A stretch of DNA of 64,000 nt. Source: Maricaulis salignorans (GTDB lineage: Bacteria > Pseudomonadota > Alphaproteobacteria > Caulobacterales > Maricaulaceae). The translations under genes and the position numbers were made by a program. Below are positions 53,008 through 62,797 of the stretch, one piece after another. The notes beneath the pieces were generated by a model, which saw nothing but the letters and a program-made list of their open reading frames with translations, did no database searches and had not been told where the DNA came from. Each line of letters opens with the position of its first letter. Positions within the stretch are counted from its first letter, which is position 1. The stretch is from the NCBI RefSeq assembly GCF_900103475.1, contig NZ_FNHG01000005.1, positions 109,434 to 173,433 of the forward strand, in the 5' to 3' direction.

Positions 53008-55845
53008 CTATTCCGCAGCCGGCATGATGCGCGCAGCACGGCCAGCGCGGCGCTCGCGTTCGGCCTGCCAGTCTGACGGCATGTTGGAGGGCGAGACCTG
53101 CACCGCCGTCACCTTGTATTCCGGGCAGCTGGTGGCCCAGTCTGACAGCTCGGTGGTGACGACGTTGGCACCTGTCTCCGGGTGATGGAACGTGGTGTAG
53201 ACAATGCCCGGAGGCACCCGGTCGGTGATCGTGGCGCGCACCGTGATCGCGCCCTTGCGGCTCGACAGCGAGACCATATCGCCATCCGCAACGCCGCGCA
53301 TTTGCGCATCGGCCGGATGGATTTCGAGCAAATCCTCGTCATGCCAGCTCGAATTGGCCGTACGCCGCGTCTGGGCACCAACATTATACTGGCTGAGGAT
53401 GCGGCCGGTCGTCAGCAGGAGCGGGAAATGCCGGTTGGAGCGTTCCTCGGTCGGCACGTATTGGGTCATCATGAAATGACCCTTGCCGCGGACAAAACTG
53501 CCGACATGCATCACCGGCGTACCATCGGGCGCGGCGTCATTGCAGGGCCATTGCAGCGATGGGCCATTGTCGAGCCGGTCGAAGCTGACGCCAGCGAAGG
53601 TTGGCGTCAGGGTGGCGATCTCATCCATGATTTCGGCCGCATTATTGTACTGCATGGGAAAGCCCATGGCGGTGGAGAGGCGGCACACCGTCTCCCATTC
53701 CGACAAGCCCTGTTTTTCCGGCATGGCCGGGCGGACGCGATTGATACGGCGCTCGGCATTGATGAAGGTGCCGTCCTTTTCCAGGAAGGAGGTGCCGGGC
53801 AGGAAGACATGGGCATAGGCCGCCGTTTCATTGACGAAAAGGTCCTGCACGATGACGCAATCCATCGCCCGCAGGGCGGCCAGCACATGGTGGCTGTCGG
53901 GATCGGACTGGGCGATATCCTCGCCCTGGACATAGAGGCCGCGGAATGAGCCATCGAGCGCTGCGGAGAACATGTTGGGGATGCGCAGGCCCGGTTCGGC
54001 GAGCAGTTCGCGGCCCCAGGACTGTTCGAAGGCACCGCGCACAATGTCGTCAGAGACATGTCGATAGCCCGGGAATTCATGCGGAAAGGAGCCCATATCG
54101 CAGGAACCCTGGACATTGTTCTGACCGCGCAGCGGGCTGATGCCGACGCCCTCGCGCCCGAAATTGCCGGTCGCCATCGCCAGATTGGCCATGCCCATCA
54201 CCATGGACGAGCCCTGGGAATGTTCGGTCACGCCCAGTCCGTAATAGATCGCGCTATTGCCGCCAGTGGCATAGAGCCGGGCCGCATCGCGCAAGTCCTG
54301 CGCCGGCACGCCGCTGACGGCCTCGACGGCTTCGGGTGAATTGCTGGCATCGCTGATGAATTCGGCCCAGCGGCGAAAACTCTCATCCTCACAGCGCTCG
54401 GCAATAAAGGCCTCATCGACCAGGCCTTCAGTGACGATGACATGGGCGAGCGCATTGATAACGGCGACATTGGTGCCGGGACGTAGCTGGAGATGATGGG
54501 CCGCAGCGACATGCGGCGAGCGCACCAGATCAATCCGGCGCGGATCGATCACGATCAGCCGGGCACCGGAACGCAGCCGCCGTTTCATACGCGAGGCAAA
54601 GACCGGGTGCGCATCGGTTGGATTGGCACCGATCACCAGAATGACATCGGCCTGTTCGACCGATTTGAAGTCCTGGGTCCCCGCCGAAGTGCCCAGCGTG
54701 ACGCTCAGCCCGTAGCCGGTCGGCGAATGGCAAACGCGGGCGCAGGTGTCGACATTATTATTGCCGAAGGCCGCGCGGACCATTTTCTGGACGACATAAA
54801 CCTCTTCATTGGTGCAGCGTGAGGAGGTGATGCCGCCGATCGCGCCGGTGCCGTGTTCCTTCTGGATGCGGCGCAGGCGGGTGGCGGCGAAGTCGATGGC
54901 CTCATCCCAGCTGCATTCGCGCCAGGGATCGGTGATGTTGTCGCGCACCATTGGCGAGAGCATGCGCTCCTGGTGCGTGGCATAGCCCCAGGCGAAACGT
55001 CCCTTGACGCAGGAATGGCCTTCATTGGCCCCGCCATCCCGGTCCGGCGTCATGCGGACGACTTCATCGCCCTGCAATTCGGCGATGAAGGAACAGCCGA
55101 CGCCGCAATAGGCACAGGTGGTTTTCACTTCACGCCGCGGCTGGCCGTGCTCGACGACGGTCTTCTCCATCAGCGTCGCGGTCGGACAGGCCTGGACACA
55201 GGCGCCGCAGGAGACGCATTCGCTGTCGAAGAAGTTTTCGCCCAGGCTGGCGGTGACCTTGGAATCGAAGCCGCGGCCCTCGATCGTCAGGGCCAGCGTG
55301 CCCTGGACTTCGTCGCAGGCCCGCACGCAGCGCGAACAGACAATGCATTTCGAACCGTCAAACTGGAAATAGGGATTGGAGGCATCCACGCCTTCATCGA
55401 GATGGTTCTCGCCATCAAAGCCATAGCGCACTTCGCGCAGACCCACTTCGCCGGCCGTGTCCTGCAGCTCGCAATCACCATTGGCCGAGCAGGTCAGGCA
55501 ATCGAGCGGATGGTCGGAGATGTAAAGCTCCATGATGCCGCGGCGCAGGGCTTCCAGGCGCGGCGACTGGGTGGTGACTTTCAGGCCCTCGGCGACCGGC
55601 GTGGTGCAGGAGGCCGGCGTGCCCTTGCGGCCCTCGATCTCGACAAGACACATGCGACAGGAGCCGAAGGGCTGCAGGCTGTCGGTGGCACAGAGCTTGG
55701 GAATGCGCGCCTCGGTCTGGGCTGCGGCCCTCATGATCGAAGTGCCGGCCGGAACGGACACTTGTCTGCCGTCGATCTCGAGGCTGACGCTCGGTTCGCC
55801 AGTCTGGGCCGGGGTTCCGAAATCTGATGCTTTGCGGCTACCCAT
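53008..55845 (-). CDS. fdsA: NAD-dependent formate dehydrogenase alpha subunit
   Basis: The 945-residue protein starts with a NuoG-like region. A [2Fe-2S] site uses Cys52, Cys63, Cys66 and Cys80, and a His/Cys3 cluster uses His112 with Cys116, Cys119 and Cys125. Ferredoxin-type clusters follow at Cys167-177 and Cys210-220, and a further cluster at Cys244, Cys247, Cys251 and Cys279. The catalytic bis-MGD domain has the Mo/W ligand Cys372 followed by His373 (ARVCHSPTGYG), so it is a Cys, not selenocysteine, enzyme. It oxidises formate to CO2 with FdsB and FdsG. It lies four bases after fdsB. Confidence 0.96.
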   Translation of the reverse strand: MGSRKASDFGTPAQTGEPSVSLEIDGRQVSVPAGTSIMRAAAQTEARIPKLCATDSLQPFGSCRMCLVEIEGRKGTPASCTTPVAEGLKVTTQSPRLEALRRGIMELYISDHPLDCLTCSANGDCELQDTAGEVGLREVRYGFDGENHLDEGVDASNPYFQFDGSKCIVCSRCVRACDEVQGTLALTIEGRGFDSKVTASLGENFFDSECVSCGACVQACPTATLMEKTVVEHGQPRREVKTTCAYCGVGCSFIAELQGDEVVRMTPDRDGGANEGHSCVKGRFAWGYATHQERMLSPMVRDNITDPWRECSWDEAIDFAATRLRRIQKEHGTGAIGGITSSRCTNEEVYVVQKMVRAAFGNNNVDTCARVCHSPTGYGLSVTLGTSAGTQDFKSVEQADVILVIGANPTDAHPVFASRMKRRLRSGARLIVIDPRRIDLVRSPHVAAAHHLQLRPGTNVAVINALAHVIVTEGLVDEAFIAERCEDESFRRWAEFISDASNSPEAVEAVSGVPAQDLRDAARLYATGGNSAIYYGLGVTEHSQGSSMVMGMANLAMATGNFGREGVGISPLRGQNNVQGSCDMGSFPHEFPGYRHVSDDIVRGAFEQSWGRELLAEPGLRIPNMFSAALDGSFRGLYVQGEDIAQSDPDSHHVLAALRAMDCVIVQDLFVNETAAYAHVFLPGTSFLEKDGTFINAERRINRVRPAMPEKQGLSEWETVCRLSTAMGFPMQYNNAAEIMDEIATLTPTFAGVSFDRLDNGPSLQWPCNDAAPDGTPVMHVGSFVRGKGHFMMTQYVPTEERSNRHFPLLLTTGRILSQYNVGAQTRRTANSSWHDEDLLEIHPADAQMRGVADGDMVSLSSRKGAITVRATITDRVPPGIVYTTFHHPETGANVVTTELSDWATSCPEYKVTAVQVSPSNMPSDWQAERERRAGRAARIMPAAE

Positions 55846-55849
55846 GGCG

Positions 55850-57415
55850 CTATCCTACCACCGTTTCATCGACCTGTAGCGGCTCGGATTTGAAGTCCTC
55901 GCGGAAATGGCGGATCGCGCTCATCACCGGCATCGGCGTCAGCCCGCCCATGGCGCAGAGCGAGCCGTCAGTAAGCACGGTGCAGAGCTCCTCCACCAGG
56001 GCGAGATTGGCCTCGACATCCTCCCCGCGCCGTACTTTGGCCAGGGTTTCGGCGCCGCGGACTGAGCCAATCCGGCAAGGCGTGCATTTGCCGCAACTTT
56101 CCTCGGCGCAGAATTCCATCGCGAACTCCGCCTGGCGCGCCATGTCGACAGTGTCGTCAAACACGACAATCCCGCCATGGCCGAGCATGGCACCGGCCGC
56201 GGCGAAAGCCTCGTACTCCAGCGGCAGATCGAGCATGGAGGCCGGCAGATAGGCGCCGAGCGGACCGCCGACCTGGACGGCGCGGATCGGCCGTCCCGTA
56301 AGCGTGCCGCCGCCATGGGTCTCGATCAGCTCGCGCAGGGAAAGCCCGAAGGGCGCTTCGAACAGGCCGCCACGCTTGACATTGCCGGCCAGCTGAAACG
56401 CCTGGGTGCCGCGCGAACGCTCATTGCCCAGCGCCTGATAGGCGGCGGCGCCATGGGCGAGGATATCGGGCACGCTGGCCAGGGTGAGGACATTATTGAC
56501 GATGGTCGGCTTGCCGAACAGGCCGGAAATGGCCGGGATGGGCGGCTTGACCCGCACCTGGCCGCGCTTGCCCTCAAGGCTTTCGAGCATGGCGCTCTCT
56601 TCGCCGCAAACATAGGAGCCTGCGCCGCGGCGCAAGGTGAGATGGAAGCGCTTGCCGGAGCCAAGAATATCATCGCCAAGCCAGCCCCGCTCTTCCCAGG
56701 CGGCAATGGCAGCGCGCATCGTCGCGATGGCATCGGGATATTCCGAGCGCAGATAGATGAAGCCCTGCGTCGCACCGACCGCGAGGCCGGCGATGACCAT
56801 ACCCTCGATCAACAGGCCGGGATCGCCCTCGATCAGCATCCGGTCGGCGAAGGTGCCGCTATCGCCTTCATCGGCATTGCAGCAGATATATTTCTGGTCG
56901 GCGGGCGCCTCGGCGGCGGTTTTCCATTTGATCCCGGCCGGGAAGCCTGCGCCGCCGCGGCCACGCAGGCCGGAGGCGGTGACGGCTTCGATCGTGTCGG
57001 TGGCGCTCTGCGCGATCGCGACCCGCAAGCCGGCAAGTCCGCCCATCCGCTCGAACCCGTCCAGATCGAGCGGGTCGATAACGCCGCAGCGGCGGTAGAG
57101 CAGCCGGGTCTGGGCCTGCATCCAGCTCATCGCCTCGACGGGGCCGAGCGCGAGTGGGTGGTCATCGGCGAAATCCTGCTCGAACAAGGTTTCGACATCG
57201 TCTGGCCCGAGCGGTCCGAAGCCATGGCGGACGCCATCGCGCTCGATCTCCATCAAGGGCTCCAGCCAGAGCATGCCGCGTGAACCGGTACGGACCAGGT
57301 CGAGGGTGGTGCCGTGCTGCTGAGCGAGTTGCTGCAGGCGTTGGGCGACCGCATCGGCCCCGACCGAACGGGCCGCAGCATCGCGTGACAGGAAAAGGGT
57401 AAGGGACTCAGTCAT
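55850..57415 (-). CDS. fdsB: Formate dehydrogenase beta subunit
   Basis: The protein of about 521 residues is NuoF-like. The FMN/NADH region has GRGGAGFPAGIKWK and CCNADEGDSGTFADRMLIEGDP, and the 4Fe-4S site is EESCGKCTPCRIGS plus a later Cys. An N-terminal thioredoxin-like part (about 1-100) is fused. It passes electrons from formate, via FdsA clusters, to NAD+. The start is ATG 57415, overlapping fdsG by eight bases. Confidence 0.95.
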   Translation of the reverse strand: MTESLTLFLSRDAAARSVGADAVAQRLQQLAQQHGTTLDLVRTGSRGMLWLEPLMEIERDGVRHGFGPLGPDDVETLFEQDFADDHPLALGPVEAMSWMQAQTRLLYRRCGVIDPLDLDGFERMGGLAGLRVAIAQSATDTIEAVTASGLRGRGGAGFPAGIKWKTAAEAPADQKYICCNADEGDSGTFADRMLIEGDPGLLIEGMVIAGLAVGATQGFIYLRSEYPDAIATMRAAIAAWEERGWLGDDILGSGKRFHLTLRRGAGSYVCGEESAMLESLEGKRGQVRVKPPIPAISGLFGKPTIVNNVLTLASVPDILAHGAAAYQALGNERSRGTQAFQLAGNVKRGGLFEAPFGLSLRELIETHGGGTLTGRPIRAVQVGGPLGAYLPASMLDLPLEYEAFAAAGAMLGHGGIVVFDDTVDMARQAEFAMEFCAEESCGKCTPCRIGSVRGAETLAKVRRGEDVEANLALVEELCTVLTDGSLCAMGGLTPMPVMSAIRHFREDFKSEPLQVDETVVG

Positions 57416-57848
57416 CTTGACCACTCCCGGCGCTGGCGGCGGCAAGGCGGTCAGGGGTTGCCCGTCCGACCAGGCGCTCACCGATCAGTGCGGCGGGACC
57501 GAGGGCGCAATTGCCCAGGCAATAGACCGCCTCATGCGGCGTCCCGGCACGATCCAGCTCGGCGGCAAGCTGGTCGGCTCCGACCGCCTGACAGGCCTCG
57601 GCCCGGCACAGCCGGATCCGCTGCGGCGCACGCGGCGTCGTCGAGAAGTCGGCGTAGAAACTGCGCACGCCCTGGATTTCGGCTCGGGAGATATTGAGGC
57701 TTCCGGCGATAATCCGGGCGGCTTCATCGCTGACGCACGCGTGTGCTCGCTGGACATCATGCAGAATTTCGATCAGGGCGTCGGCCCGGTGACCATACCG
57801 CGCGCAGACTTGTTCAATCGTTTCCCGGTTCGTCTTCGACAAGCCCAT
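57408..57848 (-). CDS. fdsG: Formate dehydrogenase gamma subunit
   Basis: The protein of about 146 residues is NuoE-like. The [2Fe-2S] ligands are in LCRAEACQAVG and CLGNCALGPA. It forms the diaphorase unit with FdsB. GGGGGAG at 57849-57855 touches the ATG at 57848, so the TTG at 57842, six bases further, may be the real start; I keep the ATG. It heads the operon fdsG-B-A-fdhD-fdsD-fhs. Confidence 0.92.
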   Translation of the reverse strand: MGLSKTNRETIEQVCARYGHRADALIEILHDVQRAHACVSDEAARIIAGSLNISRAEIQGVRSFYADFSTTPRAPQRIRLCRAEACQAVGADQLAAELDRAGTPHEAVYCLGNCALGPAALIGERLVGRATPDRLAAASAGSGQDD

Positions 57849-58473
57849 CTCCCCCTGCGTGAACACGTCTATGCCGGCGTCAACAGGTGGCCGGAAAATC
57901 ACTCACACCCGCTCATCAACGCGCTCTGTTGGCCGGCGTCTGCCAAGGCATGATACGCCGTGCTGACTGGCCGACCGTCCCGAGCAGGAGCGGTCCTTGC
58001 GCAGACCATACTGGCTCTGTCGCGTGCGGTACAGACCGGGCTTGATGGGGGGCGAGCCTACCGGGTTGTGTTGGGCGGTCTGATTTCATGCAGTGCCGAG
58101 GCGCAACCAGATGTTTCGACGTCATGGCTCTGAAAGGATAGGGGGATTTGGGTCTGCAGCCACCCTGCTGTCGACTCGAACCGGTAAGGCAGGGTGCCGA
58201 TCGGTCAAATTTTGCGGCGGAAGCCAGCGGGATTCTTTGACGCGATGGGCGAAACCGTTGAAAGTGCAGCTGAGGGTATTGCGTCAGCCTGATTGCGACA
58301 CTTCGCGAAGGCCCGGCCAGGATGATCTGGCGGCATTTTCACGAAGACGCGCGCGCAAGCTGGGGTGAGCTCCGTGTCGACTCGCGTATTGCCATTTGAT
58401 GTGCCCGGCTTCGGGGTGTCGAAGGTGGGAGCTTGGAATATCACAACGGGAAACAAGCCCTAGGGGGGCCCAA
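57849..58473. other. Divergent intergenic region between fdsG and the HTH-PAS gene
   Basis: These 625 bases carry no supported gene. They include an inverted repeat CACCCTGC (58161-58168) / GCAGGGTG (58189-58196), which may be an operator or weak stem. Promoters for the formate operon and for the regulator must lie here, but none could be fixed by eye. Confidence 0.5.
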
Positions 58474-59118
58474 TTGGTACAGGACATTAATCTCAGCGGG
58501 TCTTCCAGCAAGGTGAACTGGCCGTCGATCATCCGCAATTTCCGGATGTCGAAGCGTCTGAAACAGGCGGCGCTCGCGGCCGATCTCGGGGTCACACAGG
58601 CCATGATCTCGCGCTGGGAGAATGGTGAATCGGATCCGCCTGACCGGGTCAAACGCCGCATGGCGGAGCTGGTGCAGGACGCTTTCGTCGTAGCGCCGGC
58701 CCCGACCTGGATCGATCTCGTCACGCTCAACCCGGGTATCGAATTCGTCACCGATTCAATGGGTGTGTTCAAAGCGGTCTCCGCCGGCGCGCTTGAATTA
58801 TTCGGTGTCTCCCGCGAGGCAGTTGAAGGCCGACCGGCGGATCGTTTCCTGGGGGGTGATTTTGCCCAGACTCTGGAGACATTGCGCAACAAGGGTATGT
58901 TCCGCAGCGATCTGGTGTTTGCCCAGAGCCTCGGGCGTGTCGAGCTCACGAATGGTGCGGCGCCGCGTACGGTGCTGTGCGATTTCATTCATTGGCCCCG
59001 TATCTCCGAGGTGCGTGCGGTGTTCTGCGTCCATTCCGGCGCGGTGCTCGATGAAGAAAAGTATCAGCGTCGCCTCGACCAGCGCGGCCAGAAGATCGTA
59101 ACCCGTCAGACATTCTGA
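58474..59118 (+). CDS. HTH (XRE-type) regulator with PAS-like domain
   Basis: The protein of about 214 residues has an N-terminal helix-turn-helix (LKQAALAADLGVTQAMISRWENGES, about 28-52) and a following PAS-like region (about 80-170; EFVTDSMGVFKAVSAGALELFGVSREAVEGRPADRFLGGDF). The TTG at 58474 has AGGGGGG five bases upstream and is the likely start; the longer frame is without support. It is divergent from the formate operon, about 625 bases away, so it is a candidate sensor for it, but that is only position. A terminator follows. Confidence 0.75.
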   Translation: MVQDINLSGSSSKVNWPSIIRNFRMSKRLKQAALAADLGVTQAMISRWENGESDPPDRVKRRMAELVQDAFVVAPAPTWIDLVTLNPGIEFVTDSMGVFKAVSAGALELFGVSREAVEGRPADRFLGGDFAQTLETLRNKGMFRSDLVFAQSLGRVELTNGAAPRTVLCDFIHWPRISEVRAVFCVHSGAVLDEEKYQRRLDQRGQKIVTRQTF

Positions 59119-59140
59119 TTTTGCCATAACGGCGCACAAA

Positions 59141-59170
59141 AAAAGGGCGACCCTCGGGGTCGCCCTTTTT
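59141..59170. terminator. Bidirectional rho-independent terminator
   Basis: GGGCGACCC at 59145-59153 pairs with GGGTCGCCC at 59157-59165 around TCG. A run of seven A precedes and five T follow. It ends the regulator gene and the convergent M28 peptidase gene. Confidence 0.9.
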
Positions 59171-59189
59171 GCCGTTCTGGCGATGCTGT

Positions 59190-60881
59190 CTACGGTGTGC
59201 GCTGCGCGTCGCGCAGGGCGCGGAACTCATTGCCGTCATACCAGTTTGGCCAGGCGTCTGAATTGGCCAGGCGGGCGCCGACATTGTAGAGCAGCGTCAC
59301 ATCCTCGACCATTCCATCCATCTGCCAGTCGGCCGAGTATTCGTCAGCCGGGCCGTGATAGCGGTTTGCGCCGTAATCAGCCGCGATGGCTTCACCAGCT
59401 TCGCGACCACCCTCGATCAGGTCAATCCCGCCATCGGCATACAACATTGGCAGGCCGTGCTTGGCGAGCGAGATATGGTCGGAGCGGTAGAAATAACCAG
59501 CTTCAGGACTTGGATCCGGAACAATATAGCGGTCCTGGGCGGCAGCCTCTTCGGTGAGGATGTCCTCCAGTTCGGACGCGCCATAGCCAACCACGATCAC
59601 ATCGCGTGAGCGGCCCTTCGGCATGATGGCGTCGATATTGATGCCGCCAACGGTCTGGCTGTAAGGCACGAGCGGATGCTCGCCATAATAGGCCGAACCC
59701 AGCAGGCCGGATTCCTCGGCTGTTACCGCAAGGATCATCACCGAACGCTCCGGCGGATTGGCGATAAAGGCCTGGCCGATCTCCAGAATGGCCGCGGTCC
59801 CGGAGGCATTGTCGACCGCACCGTTATAGATGCCGTCTTCGCCATCGGGCACGTCGCGGGTGCCGATATGGTCCCAATGCCCGGTATAGAGCACGTATTC
59901 TTCGGGCCGTTCGGTACCGGGAACGACACCGACGACATTGCGCGAATCCATCGTCCGCGTGCTGTTGTACAGCGTGCCGGCTGAACTCAGGCCGGTCATT
60001 GGAACGGCCGTAAAGCCCGGCTGTGCCGCGCTGGCGGTCAGTGTGTTGAAGTCGAGACCGGACAGTTCGAACAAATGCCGTGCGACATCCTCGGTGACCC
60101 AGCTTTCGACGCCGGCAAATGTGCCTTCACCCGGTTCGCGGGCGAGGGAGAGGCGGGAGCCAGACCAGGACCCGGTGATGACATTCCAGCCATAGGAGGC
60201 GGGCGCGGTCTGGTGGATCAGGATCACGGCTGCAGCACCCTGGCGGGCGGCCTCCTCGTATTTATAGGTCCAGCGGCCATAATAGGTCATGGCACTGCCA
60301 TTGAAGATGCCGCCGTCCGGATTGGCGAAGCCTGGATCATTGATCAGCATCACCACGGTCCGGCCGGTCACGTCGACGCCGGCATAATCATCCCAGCCAT
60401 ATTCCGGGGCGACAACGCCATAGCCTACGAAAACCAGATCGCTGGCATCGACCGAGACTTCGGGCTGGTTGCGCTTGGTCCAGTAGACGACATCATCGCC
60501 CATTGCGAGGTCGAGCGGTTCACCATTGAAGAAGACGTCAAACGCGGAGCGCGCCGTGTCGAGGGTGATTTCCAGCAGCGAAACCGGCTGGAAATAGCTG
60601 CCCTGATTGCCGGGCTCGAGGCCGATGCGGGCCATCTCGTCGGCGATCCACTGACTGGCTGCAATGCCGCCGGGCGCGGCCGGTGCGCGACCTTCAAACC
60701 CGTCATCGGCGAGGGTTGAAATGCGGTAGCGCAAATCGGCTTCATTGATGTCTGCGGTCGTCGCCATGACGGCGGGTTCGAATGCCGCAGTGGTGGCCAT
60801 CGTGGCGGTTTCGTCTGCAGGTTGGCTGCAGCCGGCGAGGGCCAGACCGCTGAGCGCAGCGGCAATAACCAGATTTCTCAT
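59190..60881 (-). CDS. M28 family metallopeptidase, lipoprotein with PA domain
   Basis: The 563-residue protein has a lipoprotein signal MRNLVIAAALSGLALAGCSQ with Cys18 as the lipidated residue. A protease-associated domain lies around residues 130-290. The zinc site of the M28 family has GHWDHIGT, DNASGTAAILE, EESGLLGS and DHISLAKHG, so two metal ions are bound. It is probably an outer-membrane-anchored aminopeptidase. Family members also act on glutamyl peptides, and specificity is unknown. It stands alone on its strand. Confidence 0.9.
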   Translation of the reverse strand: MRNLVIAAALSGLALAGCSQPADETATMATTAAFEPAVMATTADINEADLRYRISTLADDGFEGRAPAAPGGIAASQWIADEMARIGLEPGNQGSYFQPVSLLEITLDTARSAFDVFFNGEPLDLAMGDDVVYWTKRNQPEVSVDASDLVFVGYGVVAPEYGWDDYAGVDVTGRTVVMLINDPGFANPDGGIFNGSAMTYYGRWTYKYEEAARQGAAAVILIHQTAPASYGWNVITGSWSGSRLSLAREPGEGTFAGVESWVTEDVARHLFELSGLDFNTLTASAAQPGFTAVPMTGLSSAGTLYNSTRTMDSRNVVGVVPGTERPEEYVLYTGHWDHIGTRDVPDGEDGIYNGAVDNASGTAAILEIGQAFIANPPERSVMILAVTAEESGLLGSAYYGEHPLVPYSQTVGGINIDAIMPKGRSRDVIVVGYGASELEDILTEEAAAQDRYIVPDPSPEAGYFYRSDHISLAKHGLPMLYADGGIDLIEGGREAGEAIAADYGANRYHGPADEYSADWQMDGMVEDVTLLYNVGARLANSDAWPNWYDGNEFRALRDAQRTP

Positions 60882-61078
60882 CCCTATTTCCCCTTATTCG
60901 GTTGGGCTTCGTGGCAATTGTGTGGCACATCGGGAGGCGGAGCAAGACTCGCGCACGCTGCGGCCTGCAGAGGATTGAGGGAATTGGGGTTTGACCAAAC
61001 ATGAATGAGGGTTCAGGTTTGGCCTTAATCGAGATAGCCGGCACCTTGATGTGACCGGGCCATGTCAGGGGAGAGACA

Positions 61079-62797
61079 ATGACGGATAGTCCAGCCGGGT
61101 CGAAAGCGGCCCCATTGCCGAGTGCGGGTTACAGCAAACTGGTCATGTTGCTCCTGTTTCTGGTCTACGCGTTCAATTTCCTCGACCGCCAGATTATTTC
61201 CATTCTGGCCATTCCCATCAAGGAAGACCTGGGCCTCACCGATGAGCAACTCGGTCTTCTCGGCGGCATCGCCTTCGCCTTGCTTTATTCAACGCTGGGC
61301 GTGCCGATCGCCTGGTTTGCCGACCGGTTCAACCGGACCTGGATCATGACCGGATCACTTGTGATCTGGAGTGGCTTCACAGCCTTGAGCGGTCTGGCGA
61401 CCAATTTCATGCAGCTCTTCCTGACACGCGTCGGGGTCGGGATCGGCGAGGCTGGCGGCGTCGCCCCGGCCTACACGATCATCGCGGATTACCATCCACC
61501 CGAGAAACGCGCGCGGGCCTTGGCCATCTATTCGCTGGGGATCCCGGTCGGGAGTGCCTTTGGTGTTATCGCTGGGTCCCAGATCGCGGGTGGCGGGATA
61601 TCCGACAGCCTCGACTGGCGCTCTGCCTTTATTATCGTCGGTCTGGCCGGCGTGTTTCTGGCGCCGGTCTTCAAACTTCTGGTGCGCGAGCCCCGGCGCG
61701 GCCAGTTTGACGGTGTTCCCGCCAAACGGCCGACGGCCCTTGAGACCGAGGCAGCCTATCCGCCCGCAAAGGCGCGCATCCTGTCGATTGCCGGTTCGGT
61801 CTTGTTTGCCCTGCCCAGCCTGTTGGCCATTTTCAGCATTACCGTCTTCGGCGGCGGCGCCAGCCAGTCCGTCGGGCTTCTGATCGCGGCCGCTGCGGTC
61901 GGGGCTGTTTGCGGCTGGCTCGCCGGCCAGTGGGTCAGTCGCTGTGCGCACTGGACCGTGCTCGCTCTGGGCGCCAGCGTCCTGATGCTGATCCCTGGTC
62001 TCGTGGCCTGGGGCGTCCCGGCCCTGATGACTGGCGAGGGCTTTGGTATGGGGGCGATTGCCTGGCTGATCGGGCGTGCCGTCGCCGGTGCCCTGATTGG
62101 TGTCTTCTTCGTCTTTTTCCGCGAGTTCATGAATCTGGCTCTCGAGAAGCCAAGCTTCTGGCTGATGATCATGGGCGCCTCGGCCTCCTCGATGATGGGC
62201 TATGGGGTCTTCTTCTGGCTTCCGTCATTCTTTGCTCGCAGTTTCCAGCTCTCCCTGACCGAAACAGGCTGGTTGTTCGGCGGCGTCCTTTTCTTCGCCG
62301 GCAGCCTCGGTATCGTTCTGGGCGGCGTGATGGGCGACTGGATCGGCAAGCGCAAACGGGCGGCCTTCGCCTTCGTGCCGGCCATCGCCTTCCTGATCTC
62401 CGCGCCGCTCTACTGGGCCGGGATCATGTCGCCATCGGCCACCCTCGCTGTGATCATCCTGTTTGTTCCGACTGCTTTGGGCCTGGCCTGGCTTGGGCCG
62501 GTCCTGTCGGCCTTCCAGCATCTTTTTCCGCCTCACCTGCGGACCAGCGGATCCTCGGTGTTCCTGCTCATCAACAACCTCCTCGGCATCGGCGGCGGCG
62601 TCTATGTGCTGGGCCGGTTGTCGACCATTCTGGAACCGACCTATGGCGATGGTTCATTGCGGATTTCCATCCTGATAGGATCCTGCCTGTATCTGGTGGC
62701 GGCAGTCTTCATGTTCTGGGCCTCGCGGCATCTGGCACGCGACTGGGTCGAGCATGTTGCGCCTGATCAGACGGATCGAGCAGTCGAGCCGGCCTGA
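61079..62797 (+). CDS. MFS transporter (spinster-like)
   Basis: The 572-residue protein has 12 or more membrane spans. LVYAFNFLDRQIISILAIPIKEDLGLTDEQLG and FADRFNRTWIM are the family motif A region, and TRVGVGIGEAGGVAPAYTIIADY is characteristic of spinster-type MFS proteins. Extra hydrophobic sequence around residues 235-300 makes it longer than the usual 450. The substrate is unknown; the family includes lipid and sugar-acid carriers. The next gene overlaps by one base. Confidence 0.9.
   Translation: MTDSPAGSKAAPLPSAGYSKLVMLLLFLVYAFNFLDRQIISILAIPIKEDLGLTDEQLGLLGGIAFALLYSTLGVPIAWFADRFNRTWIMTGSLVIWSGFTALSGLATNFMQLFLTRVGVGIGEAGGVAPAYTIIADYHPPEKRARALAIYSLGIPVGSAFGVIAGSQIAGGGISDSLDWRSAFIIVGLAGVFLAPVFKLLVREPRRGQFDGVPAKRPTALETEAAYPPAKARILSIAGSVLFALPSLLAIFSITVFGGGASQSVGLLIAAAAVGAVCGWLAGQWVSRCAHWTVLALGASVLMLIPGLVAWGVPALMTGEGFGMGAIAWLIGRAVAGALIGVFFVFFREFMNLALEKPSFWLMIMGASASSMMGYGVFFWLPSFFARSFQLSLTETGWLFGGVLFFAGSLGIVLGGVMGDWIGKRKRAAFAFVPAIAFLISAPLYWAGIMSPSATLAVIILFVPTALGLAWLGPVLSAFQHLFPPHLRTSGSSVFLLINNLLGIGGGVYVLGRLSTILEPTYGDGSLRISILIGSCLYLVAAVFMFWASRHLARDWVEHVAPDQTDRAVEPA

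Noticed and set aside
53008..55845. Selenocysteine in formate dehydrogenase
   Set aside because: The metal-ligand position is Cys372 encoded by a normal codon, and the frame has no internal TGA.
57408..58016. fdsG and fdsB read as NADH dehydrogenase (complex I) genes
   Set aside because: The following fdsA has a bis-MGD formate dehydrogenase domain, and fdhD, fdsD and fhs complete the operon. No other nuo gene is present.
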